Below are positions 35,156-43,187 of a stretch of DNA of 64,000 bases, one piece after another (the stretch's first letter is position 1; each line of letters opens with the position of its first letter). Where the stretch lies: contig NZ_LR134384.1 in NCBI RefSeq assembly GCF_900637655.1, positions 372,001-436,000 of the forward strand. Reading direction: 5' to 3'. The stretch comes from Segatella oris (lineage in GTDB: Bacteria; Bacteroidota; Bacteroidia; Bacteroidales; Bacteroidaceae). The translations under genes were made by a program, and so were the position numbers. The notes beneath the pieces were generated by a model. It saw only the letters and a program-made list of their open reading frames with translations. It searched no databases and had not been told where the DNA came from.

Positions 35156-35197
35156 AAAACGCATCATCTTATTATACAAATAAGAAAGATGCGTTTC
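35156..35197 (-). terminator. Intrinsic terminator after fabH
   Basis: AAACGCATC/GATGCGTTT (9 bp) and an inner TCTTATT/AATAAGA (7 bp), split by a small bulge, form a long hairpin at 35158-35197. On the minus strand it runs into TTTTTCTGTTT. It lies 24 nt after the fabH stop and 36 nt before the era start, so era is either read through or has a promoter in very little space. Confidence 0.78.
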
Positions 35198-35220
35198 TCT
35201 GTATATATGGTCTGTCAAGA

Positions 35221-36240
35221 CTACTTCACCATTGCAGCAGAAGCACCGTCATAGGCCCACTTCAAATAAGAAGCACCGTTGACAAAACCTGCTCCAAACG
35301 CTGTCAATATAATGTTATCACCTTTCTTGAGGTCTTTTTCAAAATCCCAAAGAACCAATGGCATGCAAGCAGCACTCGTGTTTCCATAGCGCTGAATGTT
35401 TACCAATACCTTCTCCATCGGTGCACCAATACGCTTGGCTACAGCTTCTATAATACGCAGATTAGCCTGATGTGTAACGACATAGTCCACATCATCCATC
35501 GTAAGATGATTGCGCTTGAGTATCTCTTCACAGTCATCACCCATGGCAGTAACGGCATAACGGAACACGAAACGCCCCTCCTGATAGGTATAATGCATAC
35601 GATGATCAACTGAATAATGCGATGAAGGACAAACCGACCCGCCTGCTTTCACATGCAGGAAAGGCAGTCCTTTGCCGTCTGTACGATGGTAAGAATCAAT
35701 GAGTCCGATGTTCTCTTCCTCTGTCGCTTCCACCATAACAGCACCTGCACCATCACCAAACAGCGGACAAGTAGCGCGATCCTGATAATCGGTTATTGAT
35801 GACATTTTGTCTGCTCCAATAACGATGATACGCTTATGGCGACCGCTCTGGATCATATTACAAGCCACATCAAGTGCATACATGAAACCACAGCAGGCAG
35901 CAGAGAAGTCGAATGCAAACGCATTCTTCAGTCCAAGCTTACCCAAGACGATAGATGCCGTCGAAGGATGTATGTAATCTGGGGTGGTAGTTGCTACGAG
36001 AAGTGCATCAATGCTATCGGGATCAACACCGGTTTTCTTTATCAAGAGCTTTGCAGCCTTGCGCGCCATATAGGAAGTTCCGAGTCCTTCTTCAGTCAGA
36101 ATACGGCGTTCCTTAATGCCCGTTCGTGTGACTATCCACTCATCATTGGTGTCAACAATGCGCGAAAGTTCCTCATTATTGAGGACATAGTCGGGCACAT
36201 AGCCAGCAACACCAGTGATGATAGCGTTGATATTTCCCAT
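35221..36240 (-). CDS. fabH: 3-oxoacyl-[acyl-carrier-protein] synthase III
   Basis: A 339-residue enzyme starting fatty acid synthesis by condensing an acyl-CoA with malonyl-ACP. The catalytic Cys116 lies in DFSAACCGFMYAL, His in VTHQANLRIIEAVAKR and Asn in YGNTSAACMP. Its ATG overlaps the final base of the rpmF stop. The usual neighbour plsX is missing from this DUF177-rpmF-fabH cluster. Confidence 0.97.
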   Translation of the reverse strand: MGNINAIITGVAGYVPDYVLNNEELSRIVDTNDEWIVTRTGIKERRILTEEGLGTSYMARKAAKLLIKKTGVDPDSIDALLVATTTPDYIHPSTASIVLGKLGLKNAFAFDFSAACCGFMYALDVACNMIQSGRHKRIIVIGADKMSSITDYQDRATCPLFGDGAGAVMVEATEEENIGLIDSYHRTDGKGLPFLHVKAGGSVCPSSHYSVDHRMHYTYQEGRFVFRYAVTAMGDDCEEILKRNHLTMDDVDYVVTHQANLRIIEAVAKRIGAPMEKVLVNIQRYGNTSAACMPLVLWDFEKDLKKGDNIILTAFGAGFVNGASYLKWAYDGASAAMVK

Positions 36241-36425
36241 TATTCAGCTACTTCCTTAACAACAGCAACCTTGCCTCTGTAGTAACCACAAGTAGGACAT
36301 ACAGTGTGGTAAACATAATAAGCGCTACAGTTTGGACATACTGCCAACGTAGGAGCTACTGCCTTATCATGCGTTCTTCTCTTGAGTGTACGAGTCTTTG
36401 ACTGTCTTCTTTTAGGATGTGCCAT
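36240..36425 (-). CDS. rpmF: 50S ribosomal protein L32
   Basis: A 61-residue ribosomal protein. MAHPKRRQSKTRTLKRRTHDK is the conserved N-terminus, and CPNCSAYYVYHTVCPTCGYY holds two zinc-binding CxxC pairs, so this is the zinc-containing (C+) form. It is the middle of DUF177-rpmF-fabH on one strand and overlaps fabH by 1 nt. Confidence 0.98.
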   Translation of the reverse strand: MAHPKRRQSKTRTLKRRTHDKAVAPTLAVCPNCSAYYVYHTVCPTCGYYRGKVAVVKEVAE

Positions 36426-36454
36426 AATCTTTTAACTTTTAATCTTTAACTTTT

Positions 36455-36982
36455 CTATTCTTCTAATCTCAAATCGGATAGTGCTTCCCAACGTGGATCC
36501 ACTGCATTCTCATCTTCATCCCCACAACTTCGGGTAGCAGAATGCGCTTCGAGCATACTTATCATAGCAGGGTTGCATTTTCCAGGTGCATGCACATGCT
36601 TGATGGGGATATTGAGTTCAATGGATTCATAGACAAACCATGCGATATCGAGTATTCCTTCTTCCTCGGCCACCGTCACAAGATCGTCTTCCTCTGAGTA
36701 GCTTTCTCCGAACTTAGCAGCCATTCGGCAATCTGCCTCTATAGGCTGATCCATGTCGTCAAGACAAAGATCACAGGGCACAACGACGCTGCCAACAGTA
36801 TGAAAGTCCAAGTCAAAATAATCATCAGTGCGGTTCACTGTTACCGTCGTGTGCAGCCGACCATGTTGCACTTCAGCAGTCTCAAGCGACTGAAAAAATG
36901 CATCATCAAAGTCGAACTCAAGGACATTCTGCCCTTGTTCCAACGCTTTCAGGTCGATTTTATAGACTTCTGAACTTCCCAT
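36455..36982 (-). CDS. YceD/DUF177 family protein
   Basis: A 175-residue protein of the YceD family, which almost always precedes rpmF and is linked with 23S rRNA handling in other bacteria. It shows VPCDLCLDDMDQPIEADCRMAAKFGE, the family core with CxxC, and IDIAWFVYESIELNIPIKHVH-like text before a Cys near CNPAMI. The ATG sits only 8 nt from the -7 box, so the mRNA may be almost leaderless; no other in-frame Met is close. Confidence 0.88.
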   Translation of the reverse strand: MGSSEVYKIDLKALEQGQNVLEFDFDDAFFQSLETAEVQHGRLHTTVTVNRTDDYFDLDFHTVGSVVVPCDLCLDDMDQPIEADCRMAAKFGESYSEEDDLVTVAEEEGILDIAWFVYESIELNIPIKHVHAPGKCNPAMISMLEAHSATRSCGDEDENAVDPRWEALSDLRLEE

Positions 36983-36990
36983 ACGGGCTG

Positions 36991-36998
36991 CAAAGTTA
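36991..36998 (-). promoter_or_regulatory. -7 box (TAACTTTG) of the DUF177-rpmF-fabH operon
   Basis: TAACTTTG on the minus strand, 8 nt before the ATG. The expected transcription start is about 36985-36987, giving a leader of only 3-5 nt. Confidence 0.65.
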
Positions 36999-37350
36999 CA
37001 AATATTTTCTGAAATTAACCAATGAAAGCGTTAAAAAAATATTATTTCCACTACGTGTTTAAGCAGCCAACAGCTTTGTCAGCCATTCAAACTACCAACA
37101 AATATCTTAATATCAACATTTCATCTACCCACTATTTTTCAACATAATTCAACTTGATATCATCGACATCGCTTGTCTATATTAGTTAAGGTACACATTC
37201 GTGCAACGTCTTGAAGCGTGCTGTTTCTCATCATTCAGTCCACAATCTTCCCTTTTAATCAATGTCACCTCCCCTCTTTCTCCACCATAACTTCTTTCTT
37301 TCCACTCCCTCAAGCAAGCCGAAGGATTTGTAAACTAAATTCAAATCGAA

Positions 37351-37382
37351 TTTGGAATCGCTGCAAAAAATCATTATCTTTG
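37351..37382 (+). promoter_or_regulatory. Orphan promoter TTTG-N20-TATCTTTG
   Basis: TTTG (37351-37354), 20 bp, TATCTTTG (37375-37382): both elements and the spacing fit a Bacteroidales promoter. No gene follows on the plus strand; a terminator begins 5 nt downstream. The gene-free stretch 36999-37718 is 720 bp. Confidence 0.65.
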
Positions 37383-37387
37383 CCGTA

Positions 37388-37418
37388 GGGAAGGAAGCAT
37401 GCATGCCTTCCCTTTTTT
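37388..37418 (+). terminator. Intrinsic terminator directly after the orphan promoter
   Basis: GGGAAGG (37388-37394), an 11-nt loop containing GCATGC, CCTTCCC (37406-37412) and six T (37413-37418). With the promoter above it would give an RNA of only about 30 nt. Confidence 0.8.
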
Positions 37419-37430
37419 GTTGACACGCAC

Positions 37431-37471
37431 CAAATAAGGATGCAATCTGCGTCATATTGCATCCTTATTTG
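37431..37471. other. 16-bp perfect inverted repeat
   Basis: CAAATAAGGATGCAAT (37431-37446), a 9-nt loop CTGCGTCAT, and ATTGCATCCTTATTTG (37456-37471). The loop contains the first TGCGTCA of the 22-bp array, so array and hairpin are nested. Confidence 0.8.
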
Positions 37472-37498
37472 CGTCAAAACACTGCGTGATTTGCGTCA
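37448..37498. repeat. 22-bp-period array of TGnnnCA dyads, locus 3
   Basis: GCGTCA occurs at 37449, 37471 and 37493, exactly 22 bp apart, each preceded by T. Further copies beyond 37510 are too degenerate to call. Confidence 0.8.
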
Positions 37499-37718
37499 AA
37501 ATACAAGATAACATGACAGAGAATGCAAGCTGACATGAAGCAAAATGCAATGGATTTCATAGGGAAATGCACTTCTATATGAGTTTACTCAGATTTCAAG
37601 AAGCTGCTCAACAGACAGAGATTGTATTCATTTTTTACTATTTTCAATACCGTTTTTCAAACTGAAAACAGCTGAAGAAGAGGTGTTCTAAAGGGAGGAA
37701 AACCGGCAACAAGCCTTT

Positions 37719-38882
37719 TCACGACACAGGAAGTATGATGCGAAACGTTGTGCCTTGCCCCACTTCAGATTGCTTGACGAATATCTTTCCATGATGATAT
37801 TCCTCAACAATGCGTCGTGCCAGCGACAAGCCAAGTCCCCACCCACGCTGCTTGGTCGTGAAACCGGGGCGAAACACGTTCTTCATGTCCTTCTGTCGGA
37901 TACCTTTTCCCGTGTCAACAAGGTCAATCACGACCGTCTGTTCCTTTTGCATAACATAGATATCTATGCGACCGCTTCGACCTTCCAAGGCATCAACAGC
38001 ATTCTTGCAGAGGTTCTCAATGACCCATTCAAAGAGCGAAACATTGAGGTTCAGCATCACTTTTTCAGCCGAAGCATGCAGCATGATGACCACCGTGCGC
38101 GATGTTCGACTGTCCATGTAGGCCACAACTCGCTGCAACACAGCTATCAAGTCGGCCTGTTCGGGCGTGGGTTGAGAGCCGATTTTCGAGAAGCGGTCAG
38201 CGATAAGCTGAAGCCGTTTCACGTCGTTGTCCATCTCAGAAAGCAGTTTATCATCGGGATAAGCCTCTTTCATAATCTCCATCCAGGCCATAAGACTGGA
38301 AATAGGTGTGCCGAGTTGATGAGCCGTTTCCTTGCTCAAACCTACCCAAACATGGTTTTGTTCGGCACGTTTCAAGGTCAGAAGTGCGAAAACAGCAAGG
38401 CCGGCAAAGAGCAAAATGACGCCCAACTGGACATAAGGATACCAGGATAAGCGGCGCAGAAGCAACGACTCGGCATAGCATACATCAATATAATCGTTGC
38501 GATTGTCAAGCATAATGCGGATAACATGACCGTCAGTGCGCATGCGTTGAGCTTGAGCAACGGCGTCTTTTATACTGTCTGCCTGGTTCTTTCCCTGCAG
38601 TTTTACATTGCGATAGGTCTGAACATGCCCCTGTCGGTTAATGACAATCACCGGAATAGTGTGGTTTTCATTGATTACTTTCAATACAAGTGCAAGATCG
38701 GTATGCTCATCTGCAGCGTTCAAAGAACGCATTGCTTCGGCCCATACCTCCATTCGCGTGGCCTCTTCCTTGGCCAAATCGCTGATGAGAAGATGAGAAA
38801 CCACCACGGAAGCAAAGGCTATCAGCACGGCAACCATGATGAAAAGAAGGCGTATGTTGTGCAAACGGTCAGTCCACTTCAT
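37719..38882 (-). CDS. Orphan sensor histidine kinase
   Basis: A 387-residue membrane sensor kinase. Two membrane helices (about 9-33 and 147-168) flank a small periplasmic sensor domain. The cytoplasmic part has the H-box LSKETAHQLGTPISSLMAW, N-box ENLCKNAVDAL, G1 DTGKGI, F-box FRPGFTTK and G2 GWGLGLSLARRIVEEY. It lacks a receiver domain, and no response-regulator gene is adjacent, so its partner lies elsewhere. It is complete. Confidence 0.9.
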   Translation of the reverse strand: MKWTDRLHNIRLLFIMVAVLIAFASVVVSHLLISDLAKEEATRMEVWAEAMRSLNAADEHTDLALVLKVINENHTIPVIVINRQGHVQTYRNVKLQGKNQADSIKDAVAQAQRMRTDGHVIRIMLDNRNDYIDVCYAESLLLRRLSWYPYVQLGVILLFAGLAVFALLTLKRAEQNHVWVGLSKETAHQLGTPISSLMAWMEIMKEAYPDDKLLSEMDNDVKRLQLIADRFSKIGSQPTPEQADLIAVLQRVVAYMDSRTSRTVVIMLHASAEKVMLNLNVSLFEWVIENLCKNAVDALEGRSGRIDIYVMQKEQTVVIDLVDTGKGIRQKDMKNVFRPGFTTKQRGWGLGLSLARRIVEEYHHGKIFVKQSEVGQGTTFRIILPVS

Positions 38883-39052
38883 ATCTTCTACAACGTGTTT
38901 TCTCTTGGTTTATTACTTACAAAGGATGTATAAGCATTTTATTCCAACAGTTCACGCAGCCAAACGAAATTCCAATCTGCCCCGCACTGCAGTGTCTTCG
39001 CTTTCCTTTCTCAGGCAATAAGTTGGACTTTTTGCTTTTTCTTACCCGTTAA

Positions 39053-39084
39053 TTTGCAGTTTACACAGCAATTCATTAACTTTG
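39053..39084 (+). promoter_or_regulatory. Promoter of uxuA-uxuB
   Basis: TTTG (39053-39056), 20 bp, TAACTTTG (39077-39084). It would give a leader of about 120 nt before the uxuA ATG. The 326-bp divergent interval 38883-39208 holds nothing else I can name. Confidence 0.7.
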
Positions 39085-39208
39085 CCATAATCTACCGAAA
39101 CAGACCGAAAACATGCTAAGTTTGCGCAAAGAGAGGTGCAACTTCAAGATAATCGGCCCATGAAGAAAAACAAAAGAGAAGAAACAATCGATTAAAATCT
39201 AAAATAAA

Positions 39209-40474
39209 ATGGAAAGAACATGGAGATGGTTTGGCAAGAATGACAAGATTACGCTGGCCATGTTGAAGGAAATCGGAGTAGAAGGCATCGTCACTGCACT
39301 GCATGATGTGCCGTTAGGTGAAGTGTGGACACGCGAGAAAATCCACGACCTCAAGACGTATATCGAAAGCTATGGCATGCGCTGGAGCGTGGTGGAATCG
39401 CTGCCTGTGACTGAAACGATCAAGTATGGTGGGCCAGATCGCGACCAACAGATAGAGACTTACAAGATAAGTCTGCGCAACTTAGCCGCTGAAGGCATAC
39501 ATACGGTTTGTTATAACTTCATGCCTGTGCTCGATTGGGCACGTACCGATTTGCTCCATGCCAACCCAAATGGCAGCAGCAACTTATACTTCAGTATTCC
39601 CGAGTTCGCCTATTTCGACATATATATCCTCAAGCGTGAGGGAGCAAGAGAAAGCTGGGCAACCTTCAAAACCCTCGGTCCTGACGGGCAACCCAATGGC
39701 CGTGACATTCTGAAAGAGGTTGATGCATTAGCCAAAACCATGACTCCGGAGAAAGATCATGCCCTTGTTGAGAACATCGTTATCAAGACTCAGGGCTTCG
39801 TAAGTGGCAACTTCAAGGAAGGAGACGAGCATCCTGTGGAGCTGTTCCGCGAACTTCTTGCGCTCTATAAAGGCATTGACAAGGCTCAACTGCGTGAAAA
39901 CATGCGGTATTTCCTAAGTGCCATCATGCCGGTTTGCAACGAATGCGACATGTATATGTGTGTACATCCCGACGATCCACCATTCCAAATCCTCGGACTT
40001 CCACGCATTGTGACCTGCGATGACGATATCCAGTGGTTCCTGAATGCCGTGCCCGACAAGCACAACGGACTGACTTTCTGTGCCGGAAGCCTTTCAGCAG
40101 GCGCACAAAACGACTTGCCAAGAATGGCAGAAAAGTATGCCAACCGCACATGGTTCGTGCATCTGCGCAGCTGTCATGTGTTTCCTAATGGCGATTTCAC
40201 AGAGGCAAGCCACCTCGGAGGAAGGGCCGACATCATCGAACTCTGCCGTATCTTTGAGAAAGAAGAGCAGTGCAGGAAGGACAATCCCAATGTAGCGAGA
40301 CTGCCGATGCGCGTAGATCACGGCATGACTATGCTGGGAGATGAGACCAAGGGCTATAATGCGGGCTACAGTTTCTTAGGCCGTATGTTTGCAATGGGAC
40401 AGGTGCAAGGCATTCTGGCGACTGTCGACAACGAACAAGGCATCAGATATCAGCAGCCGGGATTTTATGACTAA
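39209..40474 (+). CDS. uxuA: Mannonate dehydratase
   Basis: A 421-residue enzyme turning D-mannonate into 2-keto-3-deoxygluconate in glucuronate breakdown. It starts MERTWRWFGKNDKITLAMLKEIGVEGIVTALHDVP, and has YNFMPVLDWARTDL, CVHPDDPPFQILGLPRI, CAGSLSAGAQNDLP and the C-terminal VDHGMTMLGDE, all typical of the family. A little longer than the E. coli enzyme. uxuB starts 21 nt later; uronate isomerase and KDG kinase genes are not in the window. Confidence 0.96.
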   Translation: MERTWRWFGKNDKITLAMLKEIGVEGIVTALHDVPLGEVWTREKIHDLKTYIESYGMRWSVVESLPVTETIKYGGPDRDQQIETYKISLRNLAAEGIHTVCYNFMPVLDWARTDLLHANPNGSSNLYFSIPEFAYFDIYILKREGARESWATFKTLGPDGQPNGRDILKEVDALAKTMTPEKDHALVENIVIKTQGFVSGNFKEGDEHPVELFRELLALYKGIDKAQLRENMRYFLSAIMPVCNECDMYMCVHPDDPPFQILGLPRIVTCDDDIQWFLNAVPDKHNGLTFCAGSLSAGAQNDLPRMAEKYANRTWFVHLRSCHVFPNGDFTEASHLGGRADIIELCRIFEKEEQCRKDNPNVARLPMRVDHGMTMLGDETKGYNAGYSFLGRMFAMGQVQGILATVDNEQGIRYQQPGFYD

Positions 40475-40495
40475 TCAAACTAAAACATATATATC

Positions 40496-42082
40496 ATGAA
40501 ACTGACAGAACTATTAAGCGACAGCTATAATGCCGGAGAATGGAGAAACAAGGGGTATGAGCTGCCACAGTTTGACATCAGAGCCGTGCGTAAGAATACC
40601 TTTGAAAACCCCACATGGGTACACTTTGGGGGCGGAAACATCTTTCGTGCTTTCCCCGCGGCTATCTTGAATGATGCGCTGAACACGGGAAAATATGACC
40701 GCGGTGTCATTGTTGCAGAGACCTTCGACTATGAGGTCATCGACAAAGCTTATACGCCTTACGACAATCTTTCACTGCTCGTAAGCCTTCAGTCATCGGG
40801 AACGATCGAGAAGAAAGTCATTGCCAGCGTGACCGAAGCCCTCAAAGCCGACCCTCAGTTTGCCGATTGGAAGCGATTGACTGACATCTTCTGCAAGCCT
40901 TCCTTACAGATGATATCATTCACTATCACTGAAAAAGGATACAGTTATAATGAAGATGATTTAGCACGTGGCATGACTCCGGTCTTTGCCTTGGGTAAGG
41001 TGACGGCATTACTCTATGAGCGTTACAAGGCAGGAAGGCTCCCGTTGACCGTTCAGAGCATGGACAACTGCTCGCACAATGGCAGCAAAGTGCAGGCAGG
41101 AGTATTTGCCTATGCCGAGCGTTGGGTGAAAGACGGACTTGTTCCGCAGGAGTTTGCAGACTATCTAAAAGACGAAAGCAAGATCACTTTCCCTTGGTCG
41201 ATGATTGACAAGATTACTCCGCGCCCCCATGAAAAGGTGAAAGCACTCTTAGCTGCAGACGGATTTGAAGACAACGACTATATCGAAACCACCCGACACA
41301 CCTTTACCGCGCCTTTCGTGAATGCCGAAGAAACGCAGTATTTAGTTGTTGAAGACCACTATACCAACGGACGTCCGCCTCTCGATTTAGGCGGAGTGCT
41401 CTACACAACGCGCGAAACCGTGGATAAAGTAGAAACGATGAAAGTCACCACTTGCCTGAACCCATTGCATACAGCCATGGCTATTTTCGGCTGTCTGCTT
41501 GGCTACGAGCTCATTTCTGCAGAGATTGCAGACGCCGACATCCGTGCCTTGGTGCAGAAAATAGGGTATATCGAGGCCATGCCCGTTGTGGTTGACCCAG
41601 GTGTTCTCAATCCTTATGAGTTCATTGGTGCCTTCATCAACAAGCGCTTACCCAATCCGTTCATGCCCGACACGCCACAACGCATCGCCTCTGACACGTC
41701 ACAGAAGCTGTCTATCCGCTTTGGGGAAACCATAAAGAAGTATATTGCGCACGGTTTAGACAAGCATAATCTCATCCTTATCCCCTTGACTTTGGCCGGC
41801 TATGCCCGCTATCTGAAAGGCATTGACGACGTGGGAAAGCCTTTCACTCCGTCGCCCGATCCACTGCTCGATGAACTGCAAAGCATCGTTGCCCCACTTG
41901 AAATCGGCAGCAAAAAGCAAGACTTCAGCTGTCTGAAAGAGTTCTACAGTCGCAAGGATATATTCGGTTTAGACCTCTATGAGGCTGGTCTTGGCGAACA
42001 GATTGAAGCCTTTGTCAAAGAACTCTATGCCGGAAAGGGAAGTGTGCGCTCAGTGTTACACCGCTATACTACGACAAGATAA
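40496..42082 (+). CDS. uxuB: Fructuronate reductase / mannitol dehydrogenase family
   Basis: A 528-residue NAD-dependent polyol dehydrogenase family enzyme. In this operon it should reduce D-fructuronate to D-mannonate, the substrate of UxuA. The N-terminal Rossmann region shows WVHFGGGNIFRAFPAAIL, then SMDNCSHNGSKVQ, and a C-terminal domain follows with the catalytic-type Lys in TTCLNPLHTAMAIFGCLLGY nearby. The context with uxuA supports fructuronate rather than mannitol. Confidence 0.92.
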   Translation: MKLTELLSDSYNAGEWRNKGYELPQFDIRAVRKNTFENPTWVHFGGGNIFRAFPAAILNDALNTGKYDRGVIVAETFDYEVIDKAYTPYDNLSLLVSLQSSGTIEKKVIASVTEALKADPQFADWKRLTDIFCKPSLQMISFTITEKGYSYNEDDLARGMTPVFALGKVTALLYERYKAGRLPLTVQSMDNCSHNGSKVQAGVFAYAERWVKDGLVPQEFADYLKDESKITFPWSMIDKITPRPHEKVKALLAADGFEDNDYIETTRHTFTAPFVNAEETQYLVVEDHYTNGRPPLDLGGVLYTTRETVDKVETMKVTTCLNPLHTAMAIFGCLLGYELISAEIADADIRALVQKIGYIEAMPVVVDPGVLNPYEFIGAFINKRLPNPFMPDTPQRIASDTSQKLSIRFGETIKKYIAHGLDKHNLILIPLTLAGYARYLKGIDDVGKPFTPSPDPLLDELQSIVAPLEIGSKKQDFSCLKEFYSRKDIFGLDLYEAGLGEQIEAFVKELYAGKGSVRSVLHRYTTTR

Positions 42083-42107
42083 GCCACAAGAATAAACAGA
42101 TGAAGCG

Positions 42108-42136
42108 CTGCATCTCTCATAGATGCAGTGTTTTTT
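42108..42136 (+). terminator. Intrinsic terminator of uxuAB
   Basis: CTGCATCT-CTCAT-AGATGCAG (8-bp stem, extendable by G-U and C-G pairs) is followed by TG and six T (42131-42136). It begins 26 nt after the uxuB stop. Confidence 0.92.
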
Positions 42137-42422
42137 CTTGTGGATAAAGTAAAAAGCACCATGAAAGTATCCCCTGCTTTCTTATGCTTACGCTCACTAT
42201 ACCCATGCAACGGTTCTGCATAAATACGTATATGAATGTATAAATTGCAAATTCTCAAAGTTGTTTACAAATTCTGTTGTAAGCTTTGAAAATTTGAAAA
42301 GCAAGACATCCTCATGCTAAACCATCGCCGATTTTTAACGAGTTACAAAATACTGACTATCAAAACGTTACAAAACTCCACAGAAAACACAACATCAAAT
42401 CATGCTGAAAATCGCTGCAATC

Positions 42423-42539
42423 TGCGTCAAATCACCGCACAATCTGCATTGAAACACACCATAAAATGAATGAAACAGCAAGGTAAAGTGACTGAGATTG
42501 CAAGGCAAGAGGACTGAAATGAGGAAATCCAAGCACTGA
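42423..42539. repeat. 22-bp-period array of TGnnnCA dyads, locus 4
   Basis: GCGTCA at 42424, GCATTG at 42446, a degenerate unit at 42468, GACTGA at 42490 and 42512 and CACTGA at 42534 keep a 22-bp step through six units. It lies in the 1.1-kb gene-free interval 42083-43187 between uxuB and the GH3 gene. Confidence 0.72.
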
Positions 42540-42573
42540 AATCACTTCAAAACTGCGCCGAAATTGTCTTTTC

Positions 42574-42608
42574 ATTTCTATTTGGTCGTCCCTGAAAATG
42601 TTAAAAAC
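42574..42608 (+). repeat. 35-nt bipartite motif, copy 3
   Basis: ATTTCTATTTG, 14 nt, TGTTAAAAAC. It starts 35 bp after the last array unit, the same order (array, then motif) as at 29 kb. Confidence 0.75.
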
Positions 42609-42840
42609 TGACAAGGAACTTTACAAGAGAGCCACAACATCACAGGGCAATTGCGTAGAAACCTGCATATCAGTTAAGCGTTCAAAATGAAATACATACC
42701 TTTTCATATCGCTTTATTCATTTCGTTTTTATAATATAATAAAGAAATGTATTAAGCTATATTTCCACCAAAGAATAAGCATCCAATCAGACGAATTGCC
42801 TGTGAAAATGTTGCTTTTTCAAAAATATTTTAAAATTTCC

Positions 42841-42871
42841 TTGTTTTTATCATTGCTTATTGTTATCTTTA
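42841..42871 (+). promoter_or_regulatory. Possible promoter of the GH3-GH29-susCD operon
   Basis: TTG (42841-42843), 20 bp, TATCTTTA (42864-42871) departs by one base from the -7 consensus. It would leave a leader of about 310 nt before the GH3 start at 43188, enough for RNA-level control. I saw no second candidate closer to the gene. Confidence 0.35.
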
Positions 42872-43187
42872 TCGCCGAAATACTTGTGTGCAGAACAAGC
42901 AGTGTTCATAATACCATGCAAAAGAATACTACAGAGCTACCTACATAGAAAGCATCTTGAAGCGAACGCTGCACACGACATGAACCTTATTAAATGCCAA
43001 TAAAATGAGCTATGGAACAAAGCGATAATCTATCTATGCCATTATCTTTTTTAATGTCATGCCCATTGCCATATGATGAAATGCCTTGTCAAAAAGGCAT
43101 CAACGGCTATGTGTCGAGCCGCTGCAGACGGTCTTCTTAAAGTTTGTTATCTGCATAAGGAAATCTCAAGAACAAATCAAAGTGCCG

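Noticed and set aside
37255..37455. 66-residue minus-strand frame
   Set aside because: It crosses the orphan promoter, terminator and inverted repeat on the opposite strand; no domain.
43086..43187. Longer N-terminus for the GH3 protein
   Set aside because: It would put 34 polar residues before a clear signal peptide; the Met at 43188 is better placed.
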